A DNA stretch of 64,000 nucleotides. It comes from Malachius bipustulatus (Eukaryota > Arthropoda > Insecta > Coleoptera > Melyridae). Position 1 is the stretch's first letter; each line of letters starts with the position of its first letter. Location of the stretch: contig OU342631.1 of assembly GCA_910589415.1 (NCBI GenBank), positions 56,386,598-56,450,597 on the forward strand, in the 5' to 3' direction. The notes under the pieces are model-generated. The model was given only the letters and a program-made list of their open reading frames with translations. It made no database searches and had not been told where the DNA came from. Shown here piece by piece: positions 34,201 through 41,592 of the stretch. The position numbers and the translations under genes are program-made.

Positions 34201-36750
34201 CGTTCAATGAGCCAGGCCATCCGGTTGACCTATTTTTAGCGCTTACACTCAAGTTGAATGTTTCATTCGTTCTCGATTCATATTTGTTTGTTTGGCTCGC
34301 TTATTTCAGTCGATGGCCTTGACACAACCTGCTTCCTCCGGCGATGTCAGTGACCTTAGTTTCTACAGCTGCTACTCGCGTATATTACCTAGCTACTGCC
34401 AGATCCATATTAGTTATAATTTTCACAAGTTTTCTTCTAGACCCTATAACTCCCTTATTATACATTACCGGTGGATAAGATTTATACCACGATGTTCCTA
34501 GTGAGTAGACTTATCGCGTGGTATATATAGTATGTGGGAGTGCGAGTGGCCGTTGTTCTTAACATTCACCTTATTTCGAAATTTTGACAGCGACTGAAGA
34601 TATTCTAGATAAAGCAAAACTTTTTCTAAAGAATTACTTTTCTCCTAAGATGCAAAATAAGGAAGTTTATAAGTATAGTTAGGTCCATCCGGGGACACAC
34701 TGTATATGAGAGATGTCGGACTAGTTCTCGGCCACCTTGGCCGAAAAATGGATTTCCGCAGATTTCATAAGTCCTGTTACCGACCATTTAAACTTTATGG
34801 TTTAAAGTTTAAATATTGAGTTGAATCTTCTAAATATCGAAGAAAATATACCTTATAAACATTTAGTAACAAGTGATAAGTCATATCAAATCAATAAGCA
34901 GTAATACTTACTATTATTCAACACACACTCCACTAATTTTTCTGTAGTTTACACTGGGATTGTTCAGCATCTTTCAACGGTCACTATTCAAATGGGACTG
35001 TTTCCTGTTTCTACCACCAGAAGGAACGGATGATGTGTACAGTAACAATACATTCATAAGAATTGGCCGAAAATAGGAGTATATTCCAAATGTAAAATTA
35101 TTAAGCTTTAGAATTGTTATTTTTGCATATTTAGTTAGAAATTGTCCGACAACTGGTGGTGGCCGGCTAACTGGTGCACTTACCCTATGTGTGTAGTATC
35201 GTGTACTTACAATGTGTTCAAGATAAGGGAGGGATAACATTGGAAGATTGGAAACGTCACAAAAATTCATCATTGAAGAAAAAATATTTTAAAATGTTAT
35301 TCTTTTTTCAATTACATTCAAGAATTATATCAATATGAAGTTAGTGACGTTACTGTGAAACAATGATAAAAATGTCAGGTGGATAGGTCTTGATGACTTA
35401 TGTGAACTCACAAAAAATCATCAATTCATTTTCGAAATAAGAAATTTTGGTTTTTCAGGATAGGTATTTCAGCAAAGCCTGAAGTTTTGATAATTTTTTT
35501 TCAGATTGTTGCATCAAATTGTGCAACTTTTCTGTCATTTAATCGACCTAGTATCTCTTACTGCTTGCAATATCGCAATGTTATCCCTTCCATATCTTGG
35601 ACACACTGCATGGTTTGCCTGAGTGTGACTGACCATGGATGTAGATAATAACCCTGTAACCTACTGATTAACCAAAGGGAAATGTAAAAATTAACAAAAA
35701 AAATGGTCATTATGGAGATGAGCAGCATTGGTATAGGGCGATTTGGCTTATACTATCGGATAGCTTGTGTCTCTAGGATTATCAAGGTACCATTGAATTT
35801 TTGCGCCGGCAAGTAATAGTCGAGAAATAAGGCCTTAAAGTTTCATCCTTGCCCTAATACGCGTATATTCGTACATATACGCTCGAACAGGAAGCTCCGC
35901 ACTCCGTCGGACACACAACTATGAGTGCGTGCTTCCCGTTCGAGCGTATATGTACAAACACACGTAATGACACTTTAAGGCCTTATTTCTCGACTATTAC
36001 TTGCCGGCGCAAAAATTCAATGGTACCTTGATACTCCTAGAGACACAAGCTATCCGATAGTATAAGCCATTTCGCCCTATATCCATGCCGCTCATATCCA
36101 TAATTACCAAAAAAATTGAATATCTTGCCATGCCACTCAAAAAAAATAAAAAATTATGTCACTGTTCATTCACCTCGTGACCGGACAGGATAACTTTACA
36201 TTTCTTCCACATTTTATCGTTGGAAATTTTCTGCACTACAAAATACTTCAACTGTTCTTGTAAATGAGCCATAAATTCAGTTCCAGGAGTAATACAATTA
36301 GAATCAAATCTGGCTGCTTCAGGTAATACTTCGCCTTTTTTCTTGGCATCTTTTTCCATTTTGTCTGCCTCCTTGGCAGATCTAAACCTGCGTCCTCTCT
36401 GCTGGTTCATTTTAGCTCGTGGAGCTACACCATCAACAGCCATAAAGAAAAGCTTTTGCGGTTTGATCATTCGGAATAAAATCTCAATATAATGGAAAAT
36501 ATCCGAGAATATCTTCTCTTCAGTTATTCTAAAATGGGGATTGTTGTCATCAGGGTGAGAACACATGTGTATGATTCCGTTCATGTCCAGATATAAGTTA
36601 TCAAACTCTGGTATCTGAAAAATAGAATGAAGAATGGCAATAATTTTTAACTATTTAAATAATAATAAATTATACCTGATATTCTTTTACAACTTCGCTC
36701 AAACAAGGATATCGTTCGCTCATGTAACGGAAAAATTTTGGTACACCCAT
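12925..36750 (-). CDS. XRN1: 5'-3' exoribonuclease XRN1 (pacman), 5' part of gene
   Basis: This is the cytoplasmic exonuclease that degrades decapped, 5'-monophosphate RNA. Exons, minus strand: 36750-36676, 36614-36174, 24912-24748, 24689-24522, 23005-22885, 22822-22662, 22607-22509, 19985-19897, 19832-19640, 13441-13268, 13215-12925. They join in frame into 659 residues with GT-AG introns. The start [15 protein letters not shown] is diagnostic for XRN1 as opposed to XRN2. Catalytic residues fall at family positions: D35 and H41 ([10 protein letters not shown]), D86 (AVDG), the PGEGEHK acids, GLDADLI, and [22 protein letters not shown] carries the active-site tryptophan region. XRN1 proteins usually exceed 1500 residues, so the SH3-like and C-terminal parts lie left of the window. 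Intron 2 is 11.3 kb, intron 9 is 6.2 kb and intron 11 exceeds 12.9 kb, all filled with transposons. Confidence 0.95.
13268..13441 (-). CDS. XRN1: XRN1 exon 10
   Basis: The exon has 58 codons, [14 protein letters not shown] through [12 protein letters not shown], then donor GTAAGATA. Joined to exon 9 it gives [18 protein letters not shown], a hallmark of XRN-family enzymes. Confidence 0.92.
13505..13890 (+). mobile_element. 5'-truncated LINE 3' end with (ATAA)n tail
   Basis: A short plus-strand reading ([18 protein letters not shown]) resembles the C-terminal tail of I/Jockey-type LINEs. About 190 bp of non-coding sequence follows, ending in a run of TAAA/ATAA units (13866-13887). It lies in XRN1 intron 9, just upstream of exon 10 on the gene strand. 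Confidence 0.5.
14084..14765. mobile_element. Foldback element inside the P-like element
   Basis: Inverted arms are TTGAAAGGTATTTAACACCTAA near 14090 with its complement near 14735, and CAGGGTGAATCGATACAATAGG (14118) with a diverged complement near 14710. Inner pairs include CATCACACTTCACTATG (14201-14217) with its complement (14632-14648). The inner CAGGG terminus is preceded by TA, as in the other foldbacks. Confidence 0.55.
15203..16973 (+). pseudogene. THAP9/P-element-like transposase pseudogene
   Basis: Three exon-like parts are visible. Part 1 (15203-15294) is the THAP N-terminus ending SKSFF(stop)MPKNT, with a TGA and a 1-bp shift. Part 2 (15491-15643) is the second half of the THAP finger: [26 protein letters not shown]. 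Part 3 (from about 15705) has SVPTLN, a leucine-rich coiled coil (15895-16020) and the P-transposase block [20 protein letters not shown]. After a frameshift near 16315 come [20 protein letters not shown] and [13 protein letters not shown]. There a TGA (16557) replaces the residue before the DLGTNN aspartate. A last block ([33 protein letters not shown]) ends at TGA 16971. Several breaks show it is dead. Confidence 0.75.
17071..17811. other. Intron 9 sequence without recognised genes
   Basis: This is AT-rich intronic DNA. I see no coding segment, tRNA or strong inverted repeat. A CAGGGTG block at about 17088 resembles the TA-flanked termini elsewhere (TTTTACAGGGTGATTT), but its partner end was not found. 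Confidence 0.4.
17812..18186. mobile_element. MITE, copy 1 of a two-copy family
   Basis: Terminal inverted repeats of about 38 bp: CAGAATAATAAAACAAGCAG AAGGCAAACT at the left end and its near-perfect complement at 18150-18186. The interior (AACTCGCC...CATGGCGGATCTCTATGCGC) is about 85-90% identical to 38256-38640. It has no coding capacity and is probably non-autonomous. Confidence 0.65.
18187..18860. other. Intron 9 sequence without recognised genes
   Basis: AT-rich. Short plus-strand open frames look like chance. No repeat boundary could be placed. Confidence 0.35.
18861..19500 (+). pseudogene. LINE RNase H domain and C-terminal fragment
   Basis: Read with several frame changes and stops, this shows RNase H elements. 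[13 protein letters not shown] (about 18990-19030) carries the catalytic Glu and [11 protein letters not shown] (19060-19093) the catalytic Asp. [18 protein letters not shown] (19173-19230) is the C-terminal motif. Then come [16 protein letters not shown] and [15 protein letters not shown] (19395-19490), the tail seen in I/R1/Jockey-type LINEs. The same tail occurs on the minus strand at 52560-53195. Confidence 0.65.
19640..19832 (-). CDS. XRN1: XRN1 exon 9
   Basis: The exon has 64 codons plus a shared first codon. It contains [20 protein letters not shown] and [15 protein letters not shown], the XRN tryptophan region that stacks on the RNA 5' base. It ends PFLPFEQ, donor GTACGT. Confidence 0.93.
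19897..19985 (-). CDS. XRN1: XRN1 exon 8
   Basis: The exon has 89 nt: an acidic [11 protein letters not shown], then [16 protein letters not shown], a block conserved in XRN1. It ends in phase 2 at donor GTAAGTATT, completing Pro with exon 9. Confidence 0.9.
20163..20391 (+). mobile_element. LTR retrotransposon long terminal repeat, interrupted copy
   Basis: This shares GACAATTCCAGTCACATG, TTGACGGC and TACGAGAATGTGCC with the minus-strand LTR at 40014-40378, and has a TATA box (ACTATATAAAAACC near 20278). It is cut by a CAGGGTGTCGC element at 20392. A possible continuation (TAATAAATAAAGGAATG) appears near 21066 after that element. Confidence 0.55.
20392..21045. mobile_element. Foldback element with CAGGGTGT end, TA-flanked on the left
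   Basis: The left end CAGGGTGTCGCTAAAACCAC follows TA. The left arm AAGGCACCCTTTTCAAGATACAGCCC (about 20470-20498) pairs with the complement at about 20988-21016. The right terminus is diverged or lost, so the end coordinate is approximate. Confidence 0.5.
21046..21560. other. Intron 7 sequence, possibly LTR-element internal remnant
   Basis: After the possible LTR end (CCTGTTACATAGG near 21128) there is about 300 bp with two overlapping plus-strand open frames (21114-21408). They contain no motif that I recognise. The block ACGTGTTTCGCCCTATTGG (near 21260) looks like repeat material. A gag-like origin is only a guess. Confidence 0.25.
21585..21915. repeat. Small foldback repeat in XRN1 intron 7
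   Basis: Inverted arms: CACAAAAATTATGTCAGTTTTCAATTTTGACA near 21612 pairs with TGTCAAAATTGAAAACTA...ATAATTTTTGCGC near 21840. The loop is about 150 bp. No TA-flanked terminus was identified. From 21916 to 22508 I see only AT-rich sequence with a GACA run near 22270. Confidence 0.45.
22509..22607 (-). CDS. XRN1: XRN1 exon 7
   Basis: The exon has 33 codons, [14 protein letters not shown] to ECLDELGL, in phase 0 on both sides. It ends with donor GTAATAAT. It is part of the less conserved linker before the tryptophan region. Confidence 0.85.
22662..22822 (-). CDS. XRN1: XRN1 exon 6
   Basis: [20 protein letters not shown] is a conserved XRN1 block. The 3' edge is uncertain: TCG|GTTCGT (used here) and AAA|GTTTCG, six bases earlier, both keep the frame, and neither is a strong donor. 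The next in-frame codon after them reaches a stop. Confidence 0.85.
22885..23005 (-). CDS. XRN1: XRN1 exon 5
   Basis: It encodes [20 protein letters not shown], with the metal-binding aspartate of GNDF, then [19 protein letters not shown]. Donor GTAATTAA, phase 1. Confidence 0.94.
23006..24521. other. XRN1 intron 4 with a small foldback (about 23483-23860)
   Basis: A TA-preceded CAGTGTATCCATGG terminus sits at 23483. The segment AAAAAGTTATTTACAAA near 23578 has its complement near 23775, with further pairing (AATATTTAGG/CCTAAGTGTT) inside. Otherwise AT-rich, without coding signals. Confidence 0.4.
24522..24689 (-). CDS. XRN1: XRN1 exon 4
   Basis: The exon has 56 codons, [16 protein letters not shown], then [17 protein letters not shown] and DFEKIIDDW. 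It joins exon 5 as [16 protein letters not shown], as in other XRN1 proteins. Confidence 0.93.
24748..24912 (-). CDS. XRN1: XRN1 exon 3
   Basis: The exon has 55 codons with [13 protein letters not shown] (catalytic glutamates) and [11 protein letters not shown] (catalytic aspartates), ending FSLLREE. It follows the 11.3-kb intron 2. Confidence 0.95.
24913..26990. other. XRN1 intron 2, part 1: AT-rich, no recognised genes
   Basis: Long AT-rich sequence with simple (TAA/ATT)-rich stretches, for example 25490-25500 and 25760-25960. I see no coding motif and no strong paired termini. Confidence 0.4.
27343..27566. mobile_element. Small MITE, about 220 bp
   Basis: The left end ACAGCCAATATTATAAAGGC and the right end GCCTTTATAATACCAGCTGT are imperfect inverted repeats. 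Pairing continues inward (GATTTCTGTG with CACAGAAAC). Non-coding. Confidence 0.5.
27567..28735. other. XRN1 intron 2, part 2, with a half foldback at about 27830-27960
   Basis: The block GGGACATGTGAGCCGTTTTT...CACTTGTTTATAACTT resembles one arm of the 8587-11019 element. The rest is unassigned. The 28290-28450 stretch is less AT-rich but has no open frame of note. Confidence 0.4.
28736..28964. repeat. Hairpin repeat with CACCCTG|TA end
   Basis: TGCATAAAGTGCC...TTCACTTCTGGGA near 28803 pairs with TCCCAGTCGTGAAAAA...ACTTTATGCA near 28870. The stretch is followed at 28964 by CACCCTG and TA, the terminus shared by the foldback family. The left end was not located. Confidence 0.45.
28965..29739. 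other. XRN1 intron 2, part 3: nothing recognised
   Basis: AT-rich sequence. A 64-codon hydrophobic open frame at 29041-29235 has no homology that I recognise and no splice context, so I do not call it. Confidence 0.35.
29740..29965 (+). repeat. Dispersed repeat, copy 1 (GAGCRAATAGRGGTGCTGG family)
   Basis: It contains GGAGCAAATAGAGGGTGCTG followed by GGGGTAAAAC, and later AAGGTCACTTTTCC. The same order of blocks recurs at about 33240-33450 and, inverted, at about 48300-48420. No coding content. Confidence 0.45.
30355..31222. mobile_element. Foldback element, 868 bp, TA target duplication
   Basis: The left end CAGGGTCCGTTAAACTAGAC and the right end GGCCATG are flanked by TA (30353-30354, 31223-31224). 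The arms match over about 300 bp: GGCCATCTCGAATC with GATTCGAGATGGCC, and TGCCATATCTTT with AAAGATATGGCA. Interior blocks (GGCGGCCATA, CGGTATAAAA) show it is the same family as 402-1342. Confidence 0.7.
31351..31638. mobile_element. MITE, 288 bp, ~75-bp terminal inverted repeats, TA duplication
   Basis: The left end TGGTTTGTCCAGCGAGTGTT and the right end AACACTCACTGGACAAACCA are flanked by TA. Pairing continues to GATTTGATTTTATG. The centre is almost pure A+T. Confidence 0.65.
32196..32567 (-). pseudogene. Pogo/Tigger-type transposase N-terminus (psq domain)
   Basis: The 123-codon frame reads [19 protein letters not shown], then [15 protein letters not shown], a psq-type helix-turn-helix as in pogo, Tigger and jerky proteins. 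A Leu/Glu-rich segment with [19 protein letters not shown] starts the CENP-B-like second DNA-binding domain. It stops where a DDE domain would begin, so it is a truncated transposase, or a first exon whose partners are gone. A 30-bp inverted copy of its 5' part (TCGGCTTAATCGGCAAATGA) lies at 32753-32784. Confidence 0.65.
33207..34702. other. Sequence inserted within the pogo-like element
   Basis: It is bracketed by the ~110-bp direct repeat. It holds a copy of the GAGCGAATAGGGGTGCTGG repeat (33335), a C-run (33602-33613) and a less AT-rich stretch (34080-34400) without a convincing gene. It ends in ACACACTG|TA, similar to the TA-flanked termini elsewhere. Confidence 0.4.
35188..35703. repeat. 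Half copy of the 402-1342 foldback family (about 35370-35560)
   Basis: The order TTGATGACTTATGTGAACTC, TTTTTCAGGATA, AAATTGTGCAACTTTTC, AATCGACCTAGTATCTC follows one arm of 402-1342. The other arm is missing here. Confidence 0.5.
35704..36113. mobile_element. Near-perfect 410-bp hairpin next to XRN1 exon 2
   Basis: Arms of about 185 bp (35704-35908 and 35928-36113) are almost identical in inverted orientation; for example GGCTTATACTATCGGATAGC near 35751 has its complement near 36056. The loop is about 20-40 bp. It lies 60 bp downstream of the exon 2 donor on the gene strand, so the pre-mRNA would carry a long double-stranded stem there. Confidence 0.75.
36174..36614 (-). CDS. XRN1: XRN1 exon 2
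   Basis: The exon has 147 codons. It begins [20 protein letters not shown] (D35, H41), contains [18 protein letters not shown] with D86, and then the basic [17 protein letters not shown] helix that holds the 5' phosphate pocket. It ends KVILSGHE, donor GTGAATG. Confidence 0.96.
36676..36750 (-). CDS. XRN1: XRN1 exon 1 (coding start)
   Basis: ATG at 36750; [20 protein letters not shown] then VKEYQ, donor GTATAATT, intron of 61 bp. MGVPKFFR is the universal XRN1 start. I see no clear TATA box upstream (36751-37240), only AT-rich leader sequence. Confidence 0.95.
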
Positions 36751-37240
36751 TTTGTTAGAAGTTTTGCAAATTCCTTTTTGATTTTTGAAAATTTGAACAG
36801 CTTCCCAGCTTTTCTTCGTTCGTAGGTATATTACCTATCTCTAGTAAATATAGAGTACAGACTTTTACAAAATTTTCCGTACTTATATAAACACAATAGA
36901 GCACGAATACGAATTAAACCAAACTGAAAGTGTAAGCTACTAAATTACATTACAATCACAACAATCAGTACAATGTACAATACAATTTATTATGTAGTTC
37001 TGCACTTTCGGTATAATTAATTAATACGTATATAAAGTAATAGTAATACAGTACTATTTTTTCCACCAAAAACAAAAATAACAAATTCACTCAAACTCGA
37101 GTGTCGAGTGTATTCGACATTCGACTTCAGATCAGACAATCATAGAAGAAAGAAGAAACTACGATCGAAATTCGAAATGAATGAGTGAATAACAACGACT
37201 CACGAGACGAGTGACGGAGTGACGATGACGACTGCCAATA
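36751..37240. other. XRN1 upstream region
   Basis: Probable promoter and 5' UTR of XRN1, up to the border of the first inverted-repeat element. AT-rich near the gene. Repeated CGAGTG/GTGACG-type words occur near 37085-37225. No promoter motif can be named with confidence. Confidence 0.35.
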
Positions 37241-38110
37241 GACGCCGTCAGTGTGACGTCACAGGGCGGAGCTAAGCGGTTCTGGTTCCATACAAACAAA
37301 CCCTTCACGTGGTCATTGTTGTCAGTTGTCGTGTTTTTTCCTGAAGTTTAACGTGATCTTTTACCCCCGCCACCACCAGTAGCCAATCGCCATTGACATC
37401 GAAGTGATTAGTGAAGCCATTACTGAAGTCATTAGTGATGCCAATGATGCCATTAGTGAATGAATACTGATGAATATTTTAGTTTAGTTAAAACTTAAAA
37501 TTAGGCAGTTCAGTTAGGTACCTACTTATTTAGTTATAGTTTATAGTACGTCTGTCGGTATTTATTTATTGATTGGGTGGTTTTATTTGGGTGTTCCCGT
37601 AAAATTCCAAGTTAATCCTCTGTTTGTTTTATGAGAAGAAACAAGAAACCAAATCATTTTCCAAAGGTGAAAATGCTGTGGAATCTGGCCATGTTGAGAG
37701 AATGGAGTTCGAGGCGGAACTTCAAATAATTTGTGGAACAGTATATACCCGCCAATATGAAAAACAAAACCTAATAGCGTTGAGGTAAGAATATCCTGCT
37801 AGCCAATTCAACAGGTCGTGGCAAATGGGTTAATTGTTTTTTTTAATTTACAGATTGAATTGAAGGATGATTATCTCATTGGGAAAAGTATAGTTGTTGT
37901 TGTCCTAAGGGTATAAAATGCCATCACATTTGCATTTTGCAGCACTTTTGAAGTTCTACTAATGAGAGACCTCATTAAGAGCTTTGATGTTTGACGAGAC
38001 AACATCCATCAGAGCTGGCAAACATGTAAACGTCAAACCTGTAAACAACGTTTGTTTGTATGGAACCCTGGCCGTTGGCCCCGCCCACTGACGTCATCAC
38101 TGTCGGCGTC
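37241..38110 (+). mobile_element. 870-bp inverted-repeat element, copy A
   Basis: Terminal inverted repeats of about 65 bp begin GACGCCGTCAGTGTGACGTC and are flanked by TA (37239-37240, 38111-38112). Each end carries TGACGTCA (37254-37261, 38089-38096). A partial open frame (GENAVESGHVERMEFEAEL, near 37667-37725) is also found in copy C, with a splice-like GTAAG after it. That suggests a remnant exon of the autonomous parent, but I do not recognise the protein. Confidence 0.7.
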
Positions 38111-38255
38111 TATAGTGATGTGCCTCTACGCGTAAACAATTCATTCTCTACGTTTGACGTAAACAATGAAAACAATACGTAAAGAATAGGTAAAGAACGT
38201 AAACAAAAGAAGCAAGGTTATGTTCTATGTATATTTTGATATTTTATGTTATGAT
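38111..38255. repeat. Repeat block with GTAAACAAT/GTAAAGAA words, copy 1
   Basis: The stretch TACGCGTAAACAATTCATTC followed by TCTACGTTTGA is repeated with small changes at 39069-39190. It is probably the end of another element whose far end is at about 41520-41590, in inverted orientation (CTATCTTTACGCGATTGTTT). Confidence 0.45.
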
Positions 38256-38640
38256 CACAGAAGATCTACAATCAGAAGGCAAACTCGCCGGCAACGCCTT
38301 TGATCTTTTAGAGACAAGCCACACATCTCTGGCGGCTATTGTTCCGGAGAACAAGCACAAATCCGCATTCAAAACTAATGAAGTCACTTTGTGAAGGAGC
38401 GCACAGGAGTGTACTAGATGTTTTAAGAAACATCTATTATGTGTTCTCGTGGTTATAGAAGAACGCCACTCCGCCGCCACTGGTACTACAGGCAACGAGC
38501 GATAGAGAGTAGCTGACTCCGTTTGCGTTCCGCCGCTGAGTTCCTCTCTGAACATGGCGGATCTCTATGCGCCGAGTAGATGCGCGAACTTTGTTTTTTA
38601 ATTGAAGTTGCCTTCTTTCCGATTGTTGCTTCTTCTGTGT
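38256..38640. mobile_element. MITE, copy 2 of the 17812-18186 family
   Basis: The ends CACAGAAGATCTACAATC and a complement GATTGTTGCTTCTTCTGTG, then AGAAGGCAAACT paired with AGTTGCCTTCT. The interior matches 17830-18150 (CGATAGAGAG, ACATGGCGGATCTCTATGCG). Confidence 0.65.
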
Positions 38641-40013
38641 TACGGTAATAATTATTATTCATTAATTATTATTAATAATGTTCATGGAATTCCACCTAGC
38701 AGGGATGGGAGGTGTAGGGTGTAGATAATAGCATGTAGACAATTGCATTGCCTCCATATGTCGACTATCGTGGTCGTTGGTCGTGGATCGTGGACATCAC
38801 TGATGTCAAGGTCAACCCAAAACGTGTAGTTTATGTAGTATTTGACTAAAAACTACATGCTGTAGTTTTTCGTGTAGTATTTACATTCATTTACTACTTC
38901 CGAACCCTGCTATCGTGCCGATGTAGACAATTTTTGGGAAGTTTTCTCATGTAGACCATCTCGACAAAAATTGATTTCAATAACATTTGAATTATTTTAG
39001 AATGTGTGATGTATTTAACATGTTTTATAGCCTATTATAGGTCATCATAACTCATATCATAAGCAGTAATGTGCCTTTATGCGTAAACAATTCATTCTCT
39101 ACGTTTGATATAAACAATGTAAATCATACGTAAAGAATGTAAAGAATATTATGTAAAGAACGAAAACAATTGAAAAGCAAGGTTATCTTTGTTTTGATAA
39201 CAAATTATTATTGTTTGTTGTTTTATTATTAGTTCATAGAATCCCACTACCACACACAATAGATTACGATGGTTGGCAGAAGACAAAACTCAGAAATATT
39301 CTAAGCTCCAGTTCACCACAACTAAAATAAATAACAATAAAAATTATGCTGCTTTGTGTGATGTGGAATATGTGAAAATGTGAGATATACCTTGCTAATA
39401 CTGCAGTTTCTAGATTGAAGGCACATATAATAATAGGTAAGTTAAAGTCAAATCGTTGCTGAGTGAGATAGATTATTATGCTTATATTTCAGTTCTCGAT
39501 TTTTATTCGCACTTCAAACATGATTTTTCCACATTTTAGGAAAGCCTGAACCTGAGGTCCTCCTGAACTAGCAGATTTAATCCCCACTACTTCAAGCAGT
39601 GATTATTTATCAGAAGGAAAAGTTCAAAATCATGAACATTGGAACATATCTCCGGATAGTGAAAATCAAAATTCTGATAATGAATCATTCTGATCATTCG
39701 TACCACTGCCAATTTTATGAGTCGAACTTGGACGAGGAAATTAATACAACAGCAAGTTACGAATATATTTCTTCAGAACCTGGAACCACACCCAGAGAAG
39801 TAGTTTGTGAAGAAATTTTTCCATGAAAACACTCTGGTACATGTGGAAGTAGAGGTGGCCGCGGAGCTGGAAACAGAGGTTGATAAAGTATGTTTGAAGC
39901 TTTCAGTTATAAAAAAAATTAGTGAAGTACTGACAGAGTGATGTGCCGTATTCTTTACCTCTATTCTAAAAAGACATCTGGATCCCTCAACATATTGTTA
40001 CGGGTCTCACAAT
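38641..40013. other. Intergenic repeat-rich DNA
   Basis: It contains the second GTAAACAAT block (39069-39190). A stretch near 39590-39835 has short overlapping frames (for example PEP/SEGK and EPGTTPREVVCEE) but no stable reading. This could be a decayed transposase; I cannot name it. Confidence 0.35.
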
Positions 40014-40378
40014 AATAAATCCACCACTAAAGGTCTGCAAATTCCTTTATTGATTAACACTACAAGTAGAAGCAACTTATAAACCTCTTCATCTAAATAA
40101 TAATAAACATAGCTGTTCTCCTGTCTTCACCCACAGATACTACACCACTTGTCTATATATCACTCACTAGTCACTATACTGCTCTGTCTTCCTTACTATA
40201 CTTCAGCTTTCACTTCCATGTCCAAGATTCTACTACTGCTTCCAGCCACACGCTGGTTCTTATATATAGTCCTCTGACGCACCATCGAAACAGTAGGCAC
40301 ATTCTCGTAGACTGTAGAACTCACACTGGCCGTCAATGGGTCATTCCTGACATGTGACTGGAATTGTCACGAACGTGT
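40014..40378 (-). mobile_element. Solo LTR, minus orientation
   Basis: On the minus strand it reads from GTGACAATTCCAGTCACATG, through a TATA box (GACTATATATAAGAACC), to an AATAAAGG signal (near 40050) and an end GAGACCCGTAACA. This is a typical LTR order (U3-R-U5, ...CA end). No internal region adjoins it. The related plus-strand copy is at 20163-20391. Confidence 0.6.
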
Positions 40379-40767
40379 CAATGGGTACGTTCACCTGACG
40401 TCAACTGTTGAGTTGTTGAGGTAGCGCTTGCGTTCAGACATACCGCACACTTACAACCGTTGCTAAACTGTTGAGTATTTTTGTGAGCGTAAATATTTCA
40501 CGCTCAGCACAGTCAACATGTATGCTGCGGACATGCGCAAAGTGGGAAGTAAACGCTGCAAGCAAGAATGCTCCTAGATACTATCAGCGACAAATAAATG
40601 AAAATAACAATTTCTATATGAACTTGAATCGTATCCAGAAACATGTCACATATCTCTCGATCTCAACAATGCGTTCAGACTATTTCCAACATGTTGCAGC
40701 AACTAACACACTCAACTGTTTTGCGCTGCTATTCAAAGTTGACGTCAGGTGAACGTACCCATTGACT
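40379..40767. mobile_element. MITE with ~30-bp perfect terminal inverted repeats carrying CRE sites
   Basis: The ends are TCAATGGGTACGTTCACCTG followed by ACGTCAAC, and the exact complement at 40739-40767. Each end contains TGACGTCA (40396-40403 and 40740-40747). It directly adjoins the solo LTR. The open frame across it (40471-40752) has no recognisable domain. Confidence 0.65.
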
Positions 40768-41592
40768 AATCATTATTAAAAAAAAAACGCATGTAAAGAA
40801 ACAAAATGGTGAACTGGAATGTTAAAGAACAACTAATATAATTTTTCGAGAGTGGTCTCGTTGTAATATGTAGAACTGATGCTTATTGACGGGTGGATAA
40901 ATTCCTACCGGATAGGAACTAAAAAACGGTCTTATCATGCTACATAACTTTACTGGTTTACAAGCCTTCCTAAATGCGTGGGATCTAGCGGGAGAAGCTG
41001 AAACATGAGACAATTAAACTATAACTGAAATCGTAAATGAATTGATTCAGTTAGCAAAGAAACTTTATATTACCACAGTTTTTATGCCGTACGTCAGCTA
41101 TGCTTACAATGGGGCGTACTGTTGAAATTTTCCACAGTAATTGCAATTCTCAAACTGCATGTTGATTAAATCGAAAATCGATTAACATTTAACCAATATA
41201 AAAAACGGTTACATGTGTATTTATCTTCAAAAATTCTAGCCTCTAACTAATTAAAGTGACGAATACTAAATACAAATAGTGTAACTGAGTTAAATTAATA
41301 AACCAAGAAAACCTGCCTTTTAACTTCCTTACTCAACCTTATTTAAAATTAATTCCAGTCCAGATAATCATAATAAAATTCAAAATAATTAACCTAATAA
41401 TAATACTCATTCAATCAATTAAAAATGGGGCATAAATTATTTATAACTAATTAGTAACAATTAGATACATAAACTCTTAATAATAATACACAAACATAAA
41501 TTTGCATTGTTTAACTTTTTTACATGGTTTACATTCTTTACTTTAAGAAAAGTCCATGTAAAGAATGAGCTGGAAACAATCGCGTAAAGATA
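40768..41592. other. Intergenic AT-rich sequence
   Basis: No coding signal. The right part (41515-41590) carries inverted GTAAAGAATG words related to 38111-38255. Confidence 0.35.

Larger units (their letters stand above)
31654..35185 (-). mobile_element. Pogo-like element with psq helix-turn-helix ORF
   Basis: The ends GGGTAAGTGCGCCGGTT and its imperfect complement (ACTGGTGCACTTACCC) are flanked by TA (31652-31653, 35186-35187), as expected for Tc1/mariner/pogo transposons. It encodes an N-terminal psq domain (32196-32567, minus), but no DDE catalytic domain is readable. A segment of about 110 bp is directly repeated (33090-33206 and 34707-34818), bracketing 1.5 kb of foreign sequence that includes a dispersed repeat (about 33240-33450). 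Confidence 0.6.

Noticed and set aside
34116..34501. Two overlapping plus-strand frames in the pogo-like element
   Set aside because: No recognisable motif, and the less AT-rich composition alone explains the open frames.
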